Shown one piece after another: positions 1 to 6,678 of a DNA stretch of 12,683 nucleotides. The stretch's first letter is position 1. Each line of letters starts with the position of its first letter. Where the stretch lies: contig CALQCP020000037.1 of NCBI GenBank assembly GCA_943329105.2, positions 1-12,683 of the forward strand. The letters are read 5' to 3'. The notes beneath the pieces are model-generated. The model did no database searches, was not told where the DNA came from, and saw nothing but the letters and a program-made list of their open reading frames with translations. The DNA comes from Chitinophaga pinensis (GTDB lineage Bacteria; Planctomycetota; Phycisphaerae; Phycisphaerales; SM1A02). A program made the translations under genes and the position numbers.

Positions 1-654
1 CAGGTCAATCTCAAAGATGCGCTCGAGTTCATCACCGAAGAAGTCAAGGCGCACGGGCAGCGCCCCGCCGGGCGGAAAGACATCGATGAGCCCACCGCGC
101 ACGGCGAACTCGCACGGATTCTCGATGGCCTCAGTGCGTACATATCCAGCATCGGCAAGCCACTCGGCAAGTTCACGCGGTGCGCAACGCTGCCCGGCGC
201 GCGCAACCCGCAGGAGCCGTGGCAAGAGTGCCGCATCCGGCACCATTTGCATGAGCGATGGAAATGGTGCCACCAAGATGCCTGGCACGTTTCCCTCAAT
301 GAGTCGCCGCACCACGGTCAGTCGCTCGGCAAGTAAGTCGAGCGCAGACCCACCTTCGCCGGGCGAACTTTCGAGCGCTGGAAGTAGCACCGGCTCCGGA
401 CCAACGCCAGCAGCAAAGAGGTCGTTGAGTTCTGAAACAGCTTCGTCCGCTTCATCGATGTGCGCGGTGACCAAGAGCACGGGGCGCTGTGTGCGTTGCG
501 CGAGCGCCGCCGCCACAAACACCGTGCTGCTACCCGCCGCACCACGGCACGAAGATGCCCCGCCCGCCTCGACATTGCTGACGAGTGGGTCAATGGCGCT
601 CGCGGCGACAAGCCCACCAAACCAGGTGGGCGACGCATCCTTGGTGGAAGACAT
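1..654 (-). CDS. mfd: Mfd transcription-repair coupling factor, N-terminal part (cut by window edge)
   Basis: Mfd is the ATP-dependent translocase that removes stalled RNA polymerase from DNA lesions and recruits UvrA. Only the first 218 residues are visible; the frame is open to base 1. This part matches the UvrB-like N-terminal region. Near residues 38-46 (CRGAAGSST) there is a degenerate P-loop-like segment followed by a beta strand (PVLLVTA), as expected because this Mfd region does not hydrolyse ATP. Near the end are the family hallmarks EFAVRGGLIDVFPPG and PVRLDFFGDELERIFEID. The helicase motifs and polymerase-binding domain lie outside the window. The ATG at 654 overlaps the stop of the upstream HhH gene by one base (TGATG). 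No Shine-Dalgarno precedes it, so translation is probably coupled. UvrB shares these motifs but has an intact P-loop at its start, so Mfd is the better call. Confidence 0.9.
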   Translation of the reverse strand, partial: MSSTKDASPTWFGGLVAASAIDPLVSNVEAGGASSCRGAAGSSTVFVAAALAQRTQRPVLLVTAHIDEADEAVSELNDLFAAGVGPEPVLLPALESSPGEGGSALDLLAERLTVVRRLIEGNVPGILVAPFPSLMQMVPDAALLPRLLRVARAGQRCAPRELAEWLADAGYVRTEAIENPCEFAVRGGLIDVFPPGGALPVRLDFFGDELERIFEIDL

Positions 655-989
655 CAGTGTGGAGCGTAGGCGGGAGCGGAGATGAACGCGCTGATCCGAG
701 CAAGGGCGGCAGGACCAACTCCGCGGACCCGATCGATATCGGCGGTAGTTGCAAACGGACCACGAGCTGCCCGATCATCAACGATGGCCTGTGCCAGTGC
801 CGGGCCAACCCCGGGAAGCAAAGAGAGTTCAGCTGCCGAGGCGCGATTGATATCGATGAAATCCGTACCGATGAGGCTCGGACCCGGCGCTCGAAAGTAC
901 TCAGAAACACCGCTAAATAATGCGGCAAGAGAGCATCCGAGCACCACTACCACCGCGCCGCGGCGGCGCATTGCGCTGAGCACGCGCAT
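654..989 (-). CDS. ComEA-type helix-hairpin-helix protein, membrane-anchored
   Basis: A 111-residue protein. It starts with basic residues (MRVLSAMRRR) followed by a hydrophobic stretch at about residues 11-28 (GAVVVVLGCSLAALFSGV), which fits an N-terminal membrane anchor or signal peptide. The rest is a paired helix-hairpin-helix domain: IDINRASAAELSLLPGVGPALA, then a second hairpin around DIDRVRGVGPAALARI. This is the ComEA arrangement, which binds double-stranded DNA without sequence specificity and in competent bacteria helps DNA enter the periplasm. No other competence gene is visible, so a role in uptake is not shown. The start is the ATG at 989, overlapping the upstream stop as TGATG. 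A good Shine-Dalgarno, AGAGGA (1001-996 on minus), lies 6 nt before it. A TTG at 992 is possible but less likely. Confidence 0.85.
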   Translation of the reverse strand: MRVLSAMRRRGAVVVVLGCSLAALFSGVSEYFRAPGPSLIGTDFIDINRASAAELSLLPGVGPALAQAIVDDRAARGPFATTADIDRVRGVGPAALARISAFISAPAYAPH

Positions 990-2506
990 CAACTGTCCTC
1001 TGCTGCGGAGCGGGCGACGTCTGCATTCAGCGGAGGAAGGGGTAGGCGAATTTGGCGTCGAAAGCGAACAATTCGTTCAGCAGCCAACTTTGGGGTTCCA
1101 TCGGTGGCAAACAAGCCGCCGTTCTTGATGCCAAGTCCGGCATCGTCGCGCAGCCGATCCCACACCACTGCTTGGATGCCGGGATTGGCCATGGCAATTT
1201 GGAAACACATGCCAGCCCACGCGCCTTGCGACTCCGGTCCCCATGGACGACGCCAGAATCCAGCGCCCGGTTCCGGGTGTGGCTCACTGGGCGCCCCGCA
1301 CGCAGTAACAACGACGGGCGGCATTTCCTTGCGACTGGTAAATCGCTCCAGCATGGCAGCAATCTGCATCAAGTCGCGGGTTCCCTTGCCACGCGCCGCA
1401 TCGCCAACAACGACCGGGATGCCAACAATGTTTACCGTGACACCCTCAGACACCAGCGCTCGCAGATAGCGAATAGCGTTCATGGCGCCGTTCGCATCCG
1501 GAGGAATGTCACCAAACGGGTCGCCGATTTCAACAAGCAGCTTTGCGTTCTTCTGCACCTGACGAACCGCAAAAGCAGCAATGCGGGTGGACTGCACCAT
1601 CGCCTCCGGCGAGAGCGTGGCGGCCTCATTCAAGTGGATCGCAGAGCCAATGTTCCATATCGGATTGAGCAGTGTGTAGCGAGTAACCACCTCAGTAATG
1701 AACGCGTGCAAGCGATCCTTCAGCTTTGCTCGATCCGCCATGATTGGACGCACCCAGCCTGGAATTCCTGCGGCGCTCGCGTCAAAGAGCGGGCCGGCAA
1801 TCAATTCACGCTTGCCTACTTTGGCAAACTGCATCCATCGATCAACCTGATCCCACACAAACCGCCCCTGGGTCGGTTCAATCAAGTGCCACGGCGTGGG
1901 CACTGACAAGATGTCAAAGTCTTGAACGAGCGCGGACTTCAGTAATTCTGGCGCCTTCTCAACCGGCACTCGCACTCCAAGTGCGCGTTGCGCGCCCTGC
2001 TTTGCATAGCGGCGGTGCAACATCCACTCGGTGCGCTTCATCACCAACTTCTCGCTGGCATCCATGGCTATCGCCAAGGCATCGCGGTGATGAACCTGCG
2101 CGCGATAGGGCTCATGATCCACCGTGCCGGTGACGAACATAGAACGCGCGCGTTCAAATTGCTCGAACGCCTCGGGTGCCTTGGCTGGATCAAGGAATCC
2201 CCAATTCTCACTTTTCTCTAGAAAAATCTTCACGCGGTGGCGGGCCAGTTCCTCGTACAACCGGTACGGCTCGTTGCGCTGCTCCAAGAGGCACGTTTGC
2301 AACATCATCGTGCCAGCTTTGCCTGCGTTCACCTCAAGGCATAAAGCGATGGCAGGCTTGGTGTCGACTGCGTTGCAGACAATCTTCCCTTTGCTGAATG
2401 TCACAACTCCCTCAAGCGCCGTGTCATCGACGCCAAGAATGTGTGCATTGACGAGCGGCCAATCCCGCGCCGGCCCGTCCTCGTCGAACACCGTGAAACG
2501 AAGCAT
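989..2506 (-). CDS. GH10-like barrel protein lacking both catalytic glutamates
   Basis: A 505-residue protein. Residues about 185-480 follow the landmark order of glycoside hydrolase family 10 (endo-xylanase): HLIEPTQGRF (207-216), IPGWV, VVTRY (273-277), a WNIG strand (284-287), NAKLLVE (320-326), VVVTACG (398-404), and a terminal VVWDRLRDD...GLFATDGTPKLA. However, the acid/base motif WDVVNE reads WNIGSA (284-289), and the nucleophile motif TELD reads TACG (401-404). The conserved substrate-binding residues after the first strand also look altered. Residues 1-180 form a separate domain I cannot name. No signal peptide is visible, so the protein is probably cytosolic, which is unusual for a xylanase. 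The ATG at 2506 is chosen because the longer frame to 2632 would overlap divergent purC. Function is unknown; a non-catalytic or repurposed barrel is inferred. Confidence 0.7.
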   Translation of the reverse strand: MLRFTVFDEDGPARDWPLVNAHILGVDDTALEGVVTFSKGKIVCNAVDTKPAIALCLEVNAGKAGTMMLQTCLLEQRNEPYRLYEELARHRVKIFLEKSENWGFLDPAKAPEAFEQFERARSMFVTGTVDHEPYRAQVHHRDALAIAMDASEKLVMKRTEWMLHRRYAKQGAQRALGVRVPVEKAPELLKSALVQDFDILSVPTPWHLIEPTQGRFVWDQVDRWMQFAKVGKRELIAGPLFDASAAGIPGWVRPIMADRAKLKDRLHAFITEVVTRYTLLNPIWNIGSAIHLNEAATLSPEAMVQSTRIAAFAVRQVQKNAKLLVEIGDPFGDIPPDANGAMNAIRYLRALVSEGVTVNIVGIPVVVGDAARGKGTRDLMQIAAMLERFTSRKEMPPVVVTACGAPSEPHPEPGAGFWRRPWGPESQGAWAGMCFQIAMANPGIQAVVWDRLRDDAGLGIKNGGLFATDGTPKLAAERIVRFRRQIRLPLPPLNADVARSAAEDS

Positions 2507-2518
2507 CCGCCGAGTGTA
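2507..2518 (-). promoter_or_regulatory. Putative -10 element of the GH10-like/HhH/mfd operon
   Basis: On minus, TACACT (2518-2513) is followed by six bases and then the ATG at 2506. A start site 6-7 nt after the hexamer would fall on the ATG, giving a leaderless mRNA. There is no Shine-Dalgarno between them and no recognisable -35 box. Confidence 0.45.
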
Positions 2519-2590
2519 GCCGGGCAACAGGTGGTGCTCGACACATGCCTGCGGAAAGGCAGCAAGAAAGCTGACGGGATCGCAGGTGAT

Positions 2591-2603
2591 TACGATGCCG
2601 GAG
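2591..2603 (+). promoter_or_regulatory. Putative -10 element of purC
   Basis: TACGAT (2591-2596) lies seven bases before the ATG at 2604, the same geometry as ahead of several other first genes here. It supports 2604 rather than the ATG at 2595 as the start, since 2595 falls inside the hexamer. No -35 is evident. Confidence 0.35.
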
Positions 2604-3560
2604 ATGAACGCCCTTCCCGGCTCAAGCACCACGGCACACGCGGTCTTCGAAACGCACTTGCCCCTTGGGGGCCGCCGTCAGGGGAAGGTCCGCGACGTCT
2701 ATTCGCTTCCGACACAGGCGGGCGATCGCCCACAGCTCTTGGTGGTCGCCACGGACCGGATCAGCGCATTCGATGTCGTGATGCCGACGCCGGTACCTGG
2801 AAAGGGTCGACTGCTGACAGAGATCAGCGTTGCGTGGTTCACCTTCTTGCGCTCACTGGGAATCGCTCCTGATCACTTGGTATCCACCGACGTGTCACGG
2901 CTGCAGACACTGGATGATGCTGATCGAGCCCTGCTTGCCGGTCGTTCCATGATCTGCCGCGCGGCGCGGGTGGTACAAGTGGAGTGCGTGGCGCGCGGAT
3001 ACTTGGCGGGCAGCGGTTGGCAGGAATACCAATCGAATGGAACGGCGTGTGGCATTCCATTGCCAGCCGGGCTTCGTCAGTGCGAGCAACTGCCCGAGCC
3101 GATCTTCACGCCCGCTACCAAGGCAGCGGAAGGTCACGACGAAAATATCTCCTTCACCGCCATGTGCGACACCGTTGGTGGCGAGCTTGCCGAGCGCCTG
3201 CGAACGATGACGCTCAACATTTACACCGCCGCCGCTGCGCGAGCACGCGCGCGTGGACTGATCCTGGCGGACACGAAATTTGAGTTTGGATTTGCGCTGG
3301 ATGCAAACAACGAACCAACCGCCGAACTGATGTTGGTTGACGAAGTGCTCACCCCCGATTCCAGCCGCTATTGGCCGGTGGCTGGATACGCGCCGGGCCG
3401 CGATCAACCCAGTTTCGATAAGCAATACCTGCGCAATTGGCTGCTCGAACGCGTCGCGCGTGGCGAATGGCACAAGGAACCGCCTGGACCGGTGCTGCCT
3501 GCTGAAGTGCTCCGCGAGACGCGTTCAAAGTATGAAGAAGCGGCTCGACTGCTCGCGTGA
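2604..3560 (+). CDS. purC: Phosphoribosylaminoimidazole-succinocarboxamide synthase (SAICAR synthetase)
   Basis: PurC joins CAIR to L-aspartate with ATP to make SAICAR in cytosolic de novo purine synthesis. The protein has about 318 residues, the longer form like yeast ADE1 (306) rather than the 237-residue E. coli enzyme. Motifs in order: the nucleotide-binding GKVRDVY near the start, ATDRISAFDVV, VECVARGYLAGSGW, the loop FTPATKAAEGHDENISF, LILADTKFEFGF, and LVDEVLTPDSSRYWP followed by PSFDKQYLRNWL. The family is intact from end to end. Three in-frame starts are possible: GTG 2586, ATG 2595 and ATG 2604. I choose 2604 because a TANNNT hexamer sits 7 nt upstream. It is divergent from the GH10-like operon and convergent with folD, so it appears to be a single-gene unit. 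Confidence 0.95.
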   Translation: MNALPGSSTTAHAVFETHLPLGGRRQGKVRDVYSLPTQAGDRPQLLVVATDRISAFDVVMPTPVPGKGRLLTEISVAWFTFLRSLGIAPDHLVSTDVSRLQTLDDADRALLAGRSMICRAARVVQVECVARGYLAGSGWQEYQSNGTACGIPLPAGLRQCEQLPEPIFTPATKAAEGHDENISFTAMCDTVGGELAERLRTMTLNIYTAAAARARARGLILADTKFEFGFALDANNEPTAELMLVDEVLTPDSSRYWPVAGYAPGRDQPSFDKQYLRNWLLERVARGEWHKEPPGPVLPAEVLRETRSKYEEAARLLA

Positions 3561-3573
3561 TTGATCGCGTGAT
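3553..3573 (+). repeat. Short direct repeat across the purC stop
   Basis: The nonamer TCGCGTGAT occurs at 3553-3561 and again at 3565-3573, spanning the purC stop and the start of the 32-bp purC/folD convergent gap. No hairpin terminator is evident in that gap. Probably a chance or slippage remnant. Confidence 0.4.
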
Positions 3574-3592
3574 ACCGCCGGCGTGGCAACGC

Positions 3593-4462
3593 TCAGCGAA
3601 GCGCCGCGTCGACCACGTTGCGCAGCAACATGGCAACCGTCATGGGCCCAACGCCGCCGGGAACTGGCGATATCCACCCAGCGATACCGCGTACCGCCGC
3701 AAAGTCCACATCACCAACAGTGATCTTCTTGCCATCCGGGCCATCGATTCGATTGATGCCAACATCGATCACCACTGCACCCGGCTTGATCCAATCCGCT
3801 TTCAATAGTTGCGGAACACCGCACGCAGCAATGACGACATCGCAGGTGCGACACAACGCGGGTAAGTCCGGAGTGAACTTGTTGGTGGAGTGCACTGTTG
3901 CCTCGGTGCGCATCAACAGCACTGCAATTGGTTTGCCAACAATGTTGCTTGCGCCCACTACCACGCATCGCTTGCCACGCAACTGAATACCGGTGGACTC
4001 AATCATCTCCAGCGTTGCTAATGCCGTGCATGGAACAAGGCTTCGTCTGCCGTAGACAACATTGCCAATGTTGGCAGGATTGACGCCTTCCACGTCCTTG
4101 TCAGGGCTAATGAGCGACTGGATGCGCTCCGTGTCAACGGCTTCCGGAAGTGGAAGATGCACCATCAACGCGCGCACCGCGTCGTCGACGTTGAGTAGTA
4201 GCACGCGTCCCGCGATGTCATCAGCAGACGCACCCGCGGGAAGTCGATGCAGGACGTACTCAATGCCAACCTCCGCGCAGGTACTCGCTTGGTTCATCGC
4301 GTAGATCCCCGCCGCGCGATCGTCACCCACTAAGAGCGCGTCAAGGCGAACCGGGCGCCCCGCCACGGCTATCCGTGAGCGGAGGCTGTTGCGGACCGTC
4401 TCGGAAAGGGCCTTCCCATCAATGAGGTGGGCGGCAGAGGCGTTGGTAGGAGCGTTCGACAT
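3593..4462 (-). CDS. folD: FolD-family methylenetetrahydrofolate dehydrogenase with substituted active site
   Basis: FolD normally oxidises 5,10-methylene-THF and hydrolyses methenyl-THF to 10-formyl-THF, feeding purine synthesis. At 289 residues it has the usual length. Family landmarks are clear: LIDGKAL (13-19), the VHLPLP strand (101-106), SPDKDVEG (119-126), the nucleotide loop GASNIVGKP (170-178), and the C-terminal GDVDFAAVRGIAGWISPVPGGVGPMTVAMLL. All three catalytic positions known from human MTHFD1 are changed: K56 is Q58 (IYAMNQ), Q100 is H102, and D125 is E125. The usual GRS of the NADP loop is GAS (A171), and the later CHS motif is absent (ATVHSTNKFT). I infer lost or weakened cyclohydrolase and perhaps altered cofactor preference. 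The ATG at 4462 is chosen because upstream codons lack family similarity. It is divergent from the TlpA pair and convergent with purC. Confidence 0.93.
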   Translation of the reverse strand: MSNAPTNASAAHLIDGKALSETVRNSLRSRIAVAGRPVRLDALLVGDDRAAGIYAMNQASTCAEVGIEYVLHRLPAGASADDIAGRVLLLNVDDAVRALMVHLPLPEAVDTERIQSLISPDKDVEGVNPANIGNVVYGRRSLVPCTALATLEMIESTGIQLRGKRCVVVGASNIVGKPIAVLLMRTEATVHSTNKFTPDLPALCRTCDVVIAACGVPQLLKADWIKPGAVVIDVGINRIDGPDGKKITVGDVDFAAVRGIAGWISPVPGGVGPMTVAMLLRNVVDAALR

Positions 4463-4629
4463 AGCGGTGCGGAGCGTAGTGACCGGGAGATTCTCGGGCG
4501 TGCCGAGATAGCGGCGGCAGGATACGCCCGCTGCCCCACTGCCGCGGTGCGTACCGGTCGGGAGTGGTATCTTCGTCCCACCCGATTGCGCCCGATGGCG
4601 CAACCATGCCACTCATGCAGGTCAACATC
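4463..4629. promoter_or_regulatory. Divergent intergenic region between folD and the TlpA pair
   Basis: This 167-bp stretch is the longest non-coding gap in the window. On plus, TATCTT (4568-4573) is a possible -10 for the TlpA pair. On minus, TACGCT (4478-4473) lies 10 nt before the folD ATG. An imperfect pair of arms, GCGGCAG (4514-4520) and CTGCCGC (4539-4545), is 18 nt apart. A perfect short hairpin follows at 4586-4603. No convincing -35 boxes are seen. Confidence 0.4.
4586..4603 (+). repeat. Perfect inverted repeat in the leader of the TlpA pair
   Basis: TTGCGCC (4586-4592), loop CGAT, then GGCGCAA (4597-4603). It lies downstream of the putative -10 at 4568 and 27 nt before the preferred start at 4630, so it would be in the 5' leader as an RNA hairpin or act as a DNA operator. 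There is no U-tract, so it is not a terminator. Confidence 0.55.
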
Positions 4630-6645
4630 ATGCAAAGCACACTTTCGTCGTTCTCCTGGCGCGCCGCGCAGGCCGCAGCGTTCGCTCTCATCTGCACCGC
4701 TGCTGTCACGGCGCAAGACACCCCGAAGGCGGACGCAGCGCCCGAGTGGATGACCATCGGCAGCGCCGCGCCAAAGCCAGTCATTGAGAAGTTCGTGCGT
4801 GGCACCGAGCCGAAGTGGTTCGAACCAGGCAAGGTGTATGTAGTGGAATTCTGGGCCACCTGGTGTGGACCATGCCGCAAGAGCATGCCGCACCTGAGCG
4901 ATGTTTCTGAGAAGTACAAGGACTCGGTGGTCATCGTTGGCATCAGCGACGAGAAACTGGAGACCGTCACCAAGTTCCTCGACACCGACGAGTGGAAGCA
5001 GAAGGCGCGATACAACCTCGCCACTGATCCGGATCGCTCCACGTACAAGCAGTACATGGAAGCCGCCGCTCAGAATGGCATCCCGACCGCGTTTGTTATC
5101 AAGGACGACAAGGTGCAGTGGATTGGTCGCCCGATGGACATGGATAAGCCACTGGCCGAGATCGTTGCCGGCACATGGAACGCTGCCGACTACAAAGTAA
5201 AGTTTGAGAAAGAAATCGCCATGCCGCGCCAGGAAATGACGCGGCGCAAGGCCATGGCGAAAGCCAGCAAGACCGGCGATTGGGATGCCATCATCAAGAT
5301 GATGGATGACGACATTGCCGCAGCCCCGTCGGGCGCAAAGGCTTCGATGCAGGCCAACAAGTTTCAGGTGCTCCTTACCGATGCCAAGAAGCCAGCCGAT
5401 GCCTACAAGCTCGGACGCGAAGTTGCCGCAGCCAACAACGACAACGCCATGATTCTCAATCAGATGGCGTGGTTCGTGCTTGATAATAAGAAAGTCACTG
5501 ACCGCGATCTTTCATTCGCTATGGATGTAGCCACGCAGGCCGTTGCTGCCAGCAAGGGTGAAGACGGTGCAATCATGGACACCATGGCCCGCGCGTGCTG
5601 GGAATCTGGCGACCAGGCAAAGGCGATCGAGTGGCAGAAGAAGGCCATTGAGAATGCGGATGGCGAAATGGCTGACCAACTGAAGGAAACGCTCAAGAAG
5701 TATGAAGGCGGCACTGCGCCGACCAAGAAGACTTCGTTCCGGCAGGACGGCGCACCGAGCGCAACTCCACCCGCAGCTCCACCAGCAGCGGCACCGGATG
5801 CCACCACGGCTCCCCGCGCTCCGCGTCCAGCTCGTCCAGCTGCAAAGCTGATCCCTGCTGCCGAGAAGGTGTTCCCAGCAATCACTCCTGAGGGATTTGC
5901 CAGCACCGATGAAATCATCGCCTTCCTGCCCAACGCAAGTAAGGACCCAGGAGCGATGCTCCGGCTCGTCCGCGCCATGCGTTCCGCGAACGAGGGTGGC
6001 AACATCTCGATCCGTGTTGCTGCAGCGCTCATTGAAGACATGCAGCCCGTCGTCGCCGCCACCACAACGAAGTTTGGTAAGGCTGGATCGATGCCGATTC
6101 CGGTGCCAGTCAATGGCGCGAAATTCGAAGTGAAGATGGACGGCGACTCGGCCGCAACGATCTTGGCGACTGATGCCGAAGGCAAGCCAACCGGTCAGCC
6201 GACCGCCGTGGTGATGGCCGATGGCAAGTGGTGGTTTGACTTTGACAAGTCAGCCGGCATGAAGGGCGACGAAGGCGCGCAAATGGCCATGATGGCCAAC
6301 ATGATGGGCGAAACCATGCGTGCATCGATCAAGACCGCGGCCGCTTCGACCGCGAAGGAAGTCATGGACGGTAAGTTCAAGACCATCGAAGAAGCCAACT
6401 CCGCGTTCGCTCAGACAATGCAGGGCGAAATGATGAAGTCGATGGGTGGTGGTCCGGGCGGACCGGGTGGACCGGGCGGCGCAATGGGCCCAGGCGGCGC
6501 ACGTGGACCAGGTGGTCCGGGCGCACCGCGCGGACCAGGCGCACCGGCTGGTGCGGGTGGCCCCGGCGTTCCAATGCCTCCGGCTGGTGCACCTGTTCCT
6601 CCAGCGCCTCCAGCACCTCCAGCCGGCGCACCAACCGGCAAGTGA
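4630..6645 (+). CDS. Secreted TlpA-like thioredoxin with TPR-like region and Pro/Gly-rich C-terminus
   Basis: A 671-residue protein. Residues 1-28 look like a signal peptide (hydrophobic AAQAAAFALICTAAVTA, cleavage before QD), placing it outside the inner membrane. A TlpA/ResA-type thioredoxin domain follows, with WATWCGPC (C79, C82) and the cis-proline loop NGIPTAF (P152); these proteins transfer electrons to disulfides. Residues about 200-355 are helical with one clear TPR-like unit (TMARACWESGDQAKAIEWQKKAIENA). A Pro/Ala linker (about 361-409) leads to a domain of about 190 residues I cannot name, containing DGKWWFDFDKS and a Met-rich helix. The tail (606-671) has collagen-like Gly-Gly-Pro triplets and then a Pro-rich end. 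The start at 4630 is supported by the signal peptide and AGG 8 nt upstream; 4606 is an alternative. It is first of a pair, 33 bp before its paralog. Confidence 0.85.
   Translation: MQSTLSSFSWRAAQAAAFALICTAAVTAQDTPKADAAPEWMTIGSAAPKPVIEKFVRGTEPKWFEPGKVYVVEFWATWCGPCRKSMPHLSDVSEKYKDSVVIVGISDEKLETVTKFLDTDEWKQKARYNLATDPDRSTYKQYMEAAAQNGIPTAFVIKDDKVQWIGRPMDMDKPLAEIVAGTWNAADYKVKFEKEIAMPRQEMTRRKAMAKASKTGDWDAIIKMMDDDIAAAPSGAKASMQANKFQVLLTDAKKPADAYKLGREVAAANNDNAMILNQMAWFVLDNKKVTDRDLSFAMDVATQAVAASKGEDGAIMDTMARACWESGDQAKAIEWQKKAIENADGEMADQLKETLKKYEGGTAPTKKTSFRQDGAPSATPPAAPPAAAPDATTAPRAPRPARPAAKLIPAAEKVFPAITPEGFASTDEIIAFLPNASKDPGAMLRLVRAMRSANEGGNISIRVAAALIEDMQPVVAATTTKFGKAGSMPIPVPVNGAKFEVKMDGDSAATILATDAEGKPTGQPTAVVMADGKWWFDFDKSAGMKGDEGAQMAMMANMMGETMRASIKTAAASTAKEVMDGKFKTIEEANSAFAQTMQGEMMKSMGGGPGGPGGPGGAMGPGGARGPGGPGAPRGPGAPAGAGGPGVPMPPAGAPVPPAPPAPPAGAPTGK
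6445..6642 (+). repeat. Collagen-like and proline-rich low-complexity coding segment
   Basis: The DNA repeats GGTCCGGGC-like units that encode GGP/GGA triplets, interrupted by M, R and A. It then shifts to a Pro/Ala-rich run ending APTGK. Glycine holds every third position for about eight triplets before the register slips. The segment is inside the first TlpA-like gene, is prone to slippage, and is likely to vary in length between strains. Confidence 0.7.
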
Positions 6646-6663
6646 CGGATCGACCGACACCTC

Positions 6664-6670
6664 GAAAGGA
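6664..6670 (+). promoter_or_regulatory. Shine-Dalgarno of the second TlpA-like gene
   Basis: GAAAGGA lies 8 nt before the ATG at 6679, a well-placed site. It shows that ribosome binding sites are used for internal operon genes in this genome. Confidence 0.75.
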
Positions 6671-6678
6671 CTGACCCA

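Noticed and set aside
17..685. Plus-strand 222-residue Ser/Ala/Arg-rich frame
   Set aside because: It is antisense to mfd, which has clear family motifs; the composition is typical of a shadow frame in GC-rich DNA.
2543..2562. TGCCT/AGGCA stem upstream of purC as a purine riboswitch or operator
   Set aside because: The stem is 5 bp only; no riboswitch core fits in the 97-bp gap and no PurR-like box is seen.
2507..2632. Longer N-terminus of the GH10-like protein starting at 2632
   Set aside because: It would overlap the divergent purC start, and a promoter-like hexamer sits just before ATG 2506.
4463..4612. Longer N-terminus of FolD starting at 4612
   Set aside because: The extra 50 residues are not FolD-like and cover the intergenic region; with ATG 4462 the length fits the family.
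6445..6642. Possible CRISPR or satellite array suggested by repeating GGTCCGGGC-like units
   Set aside because: Units are irregular, without spacers, and in frame within a coding gene; they encode Gly-Pro triplets.
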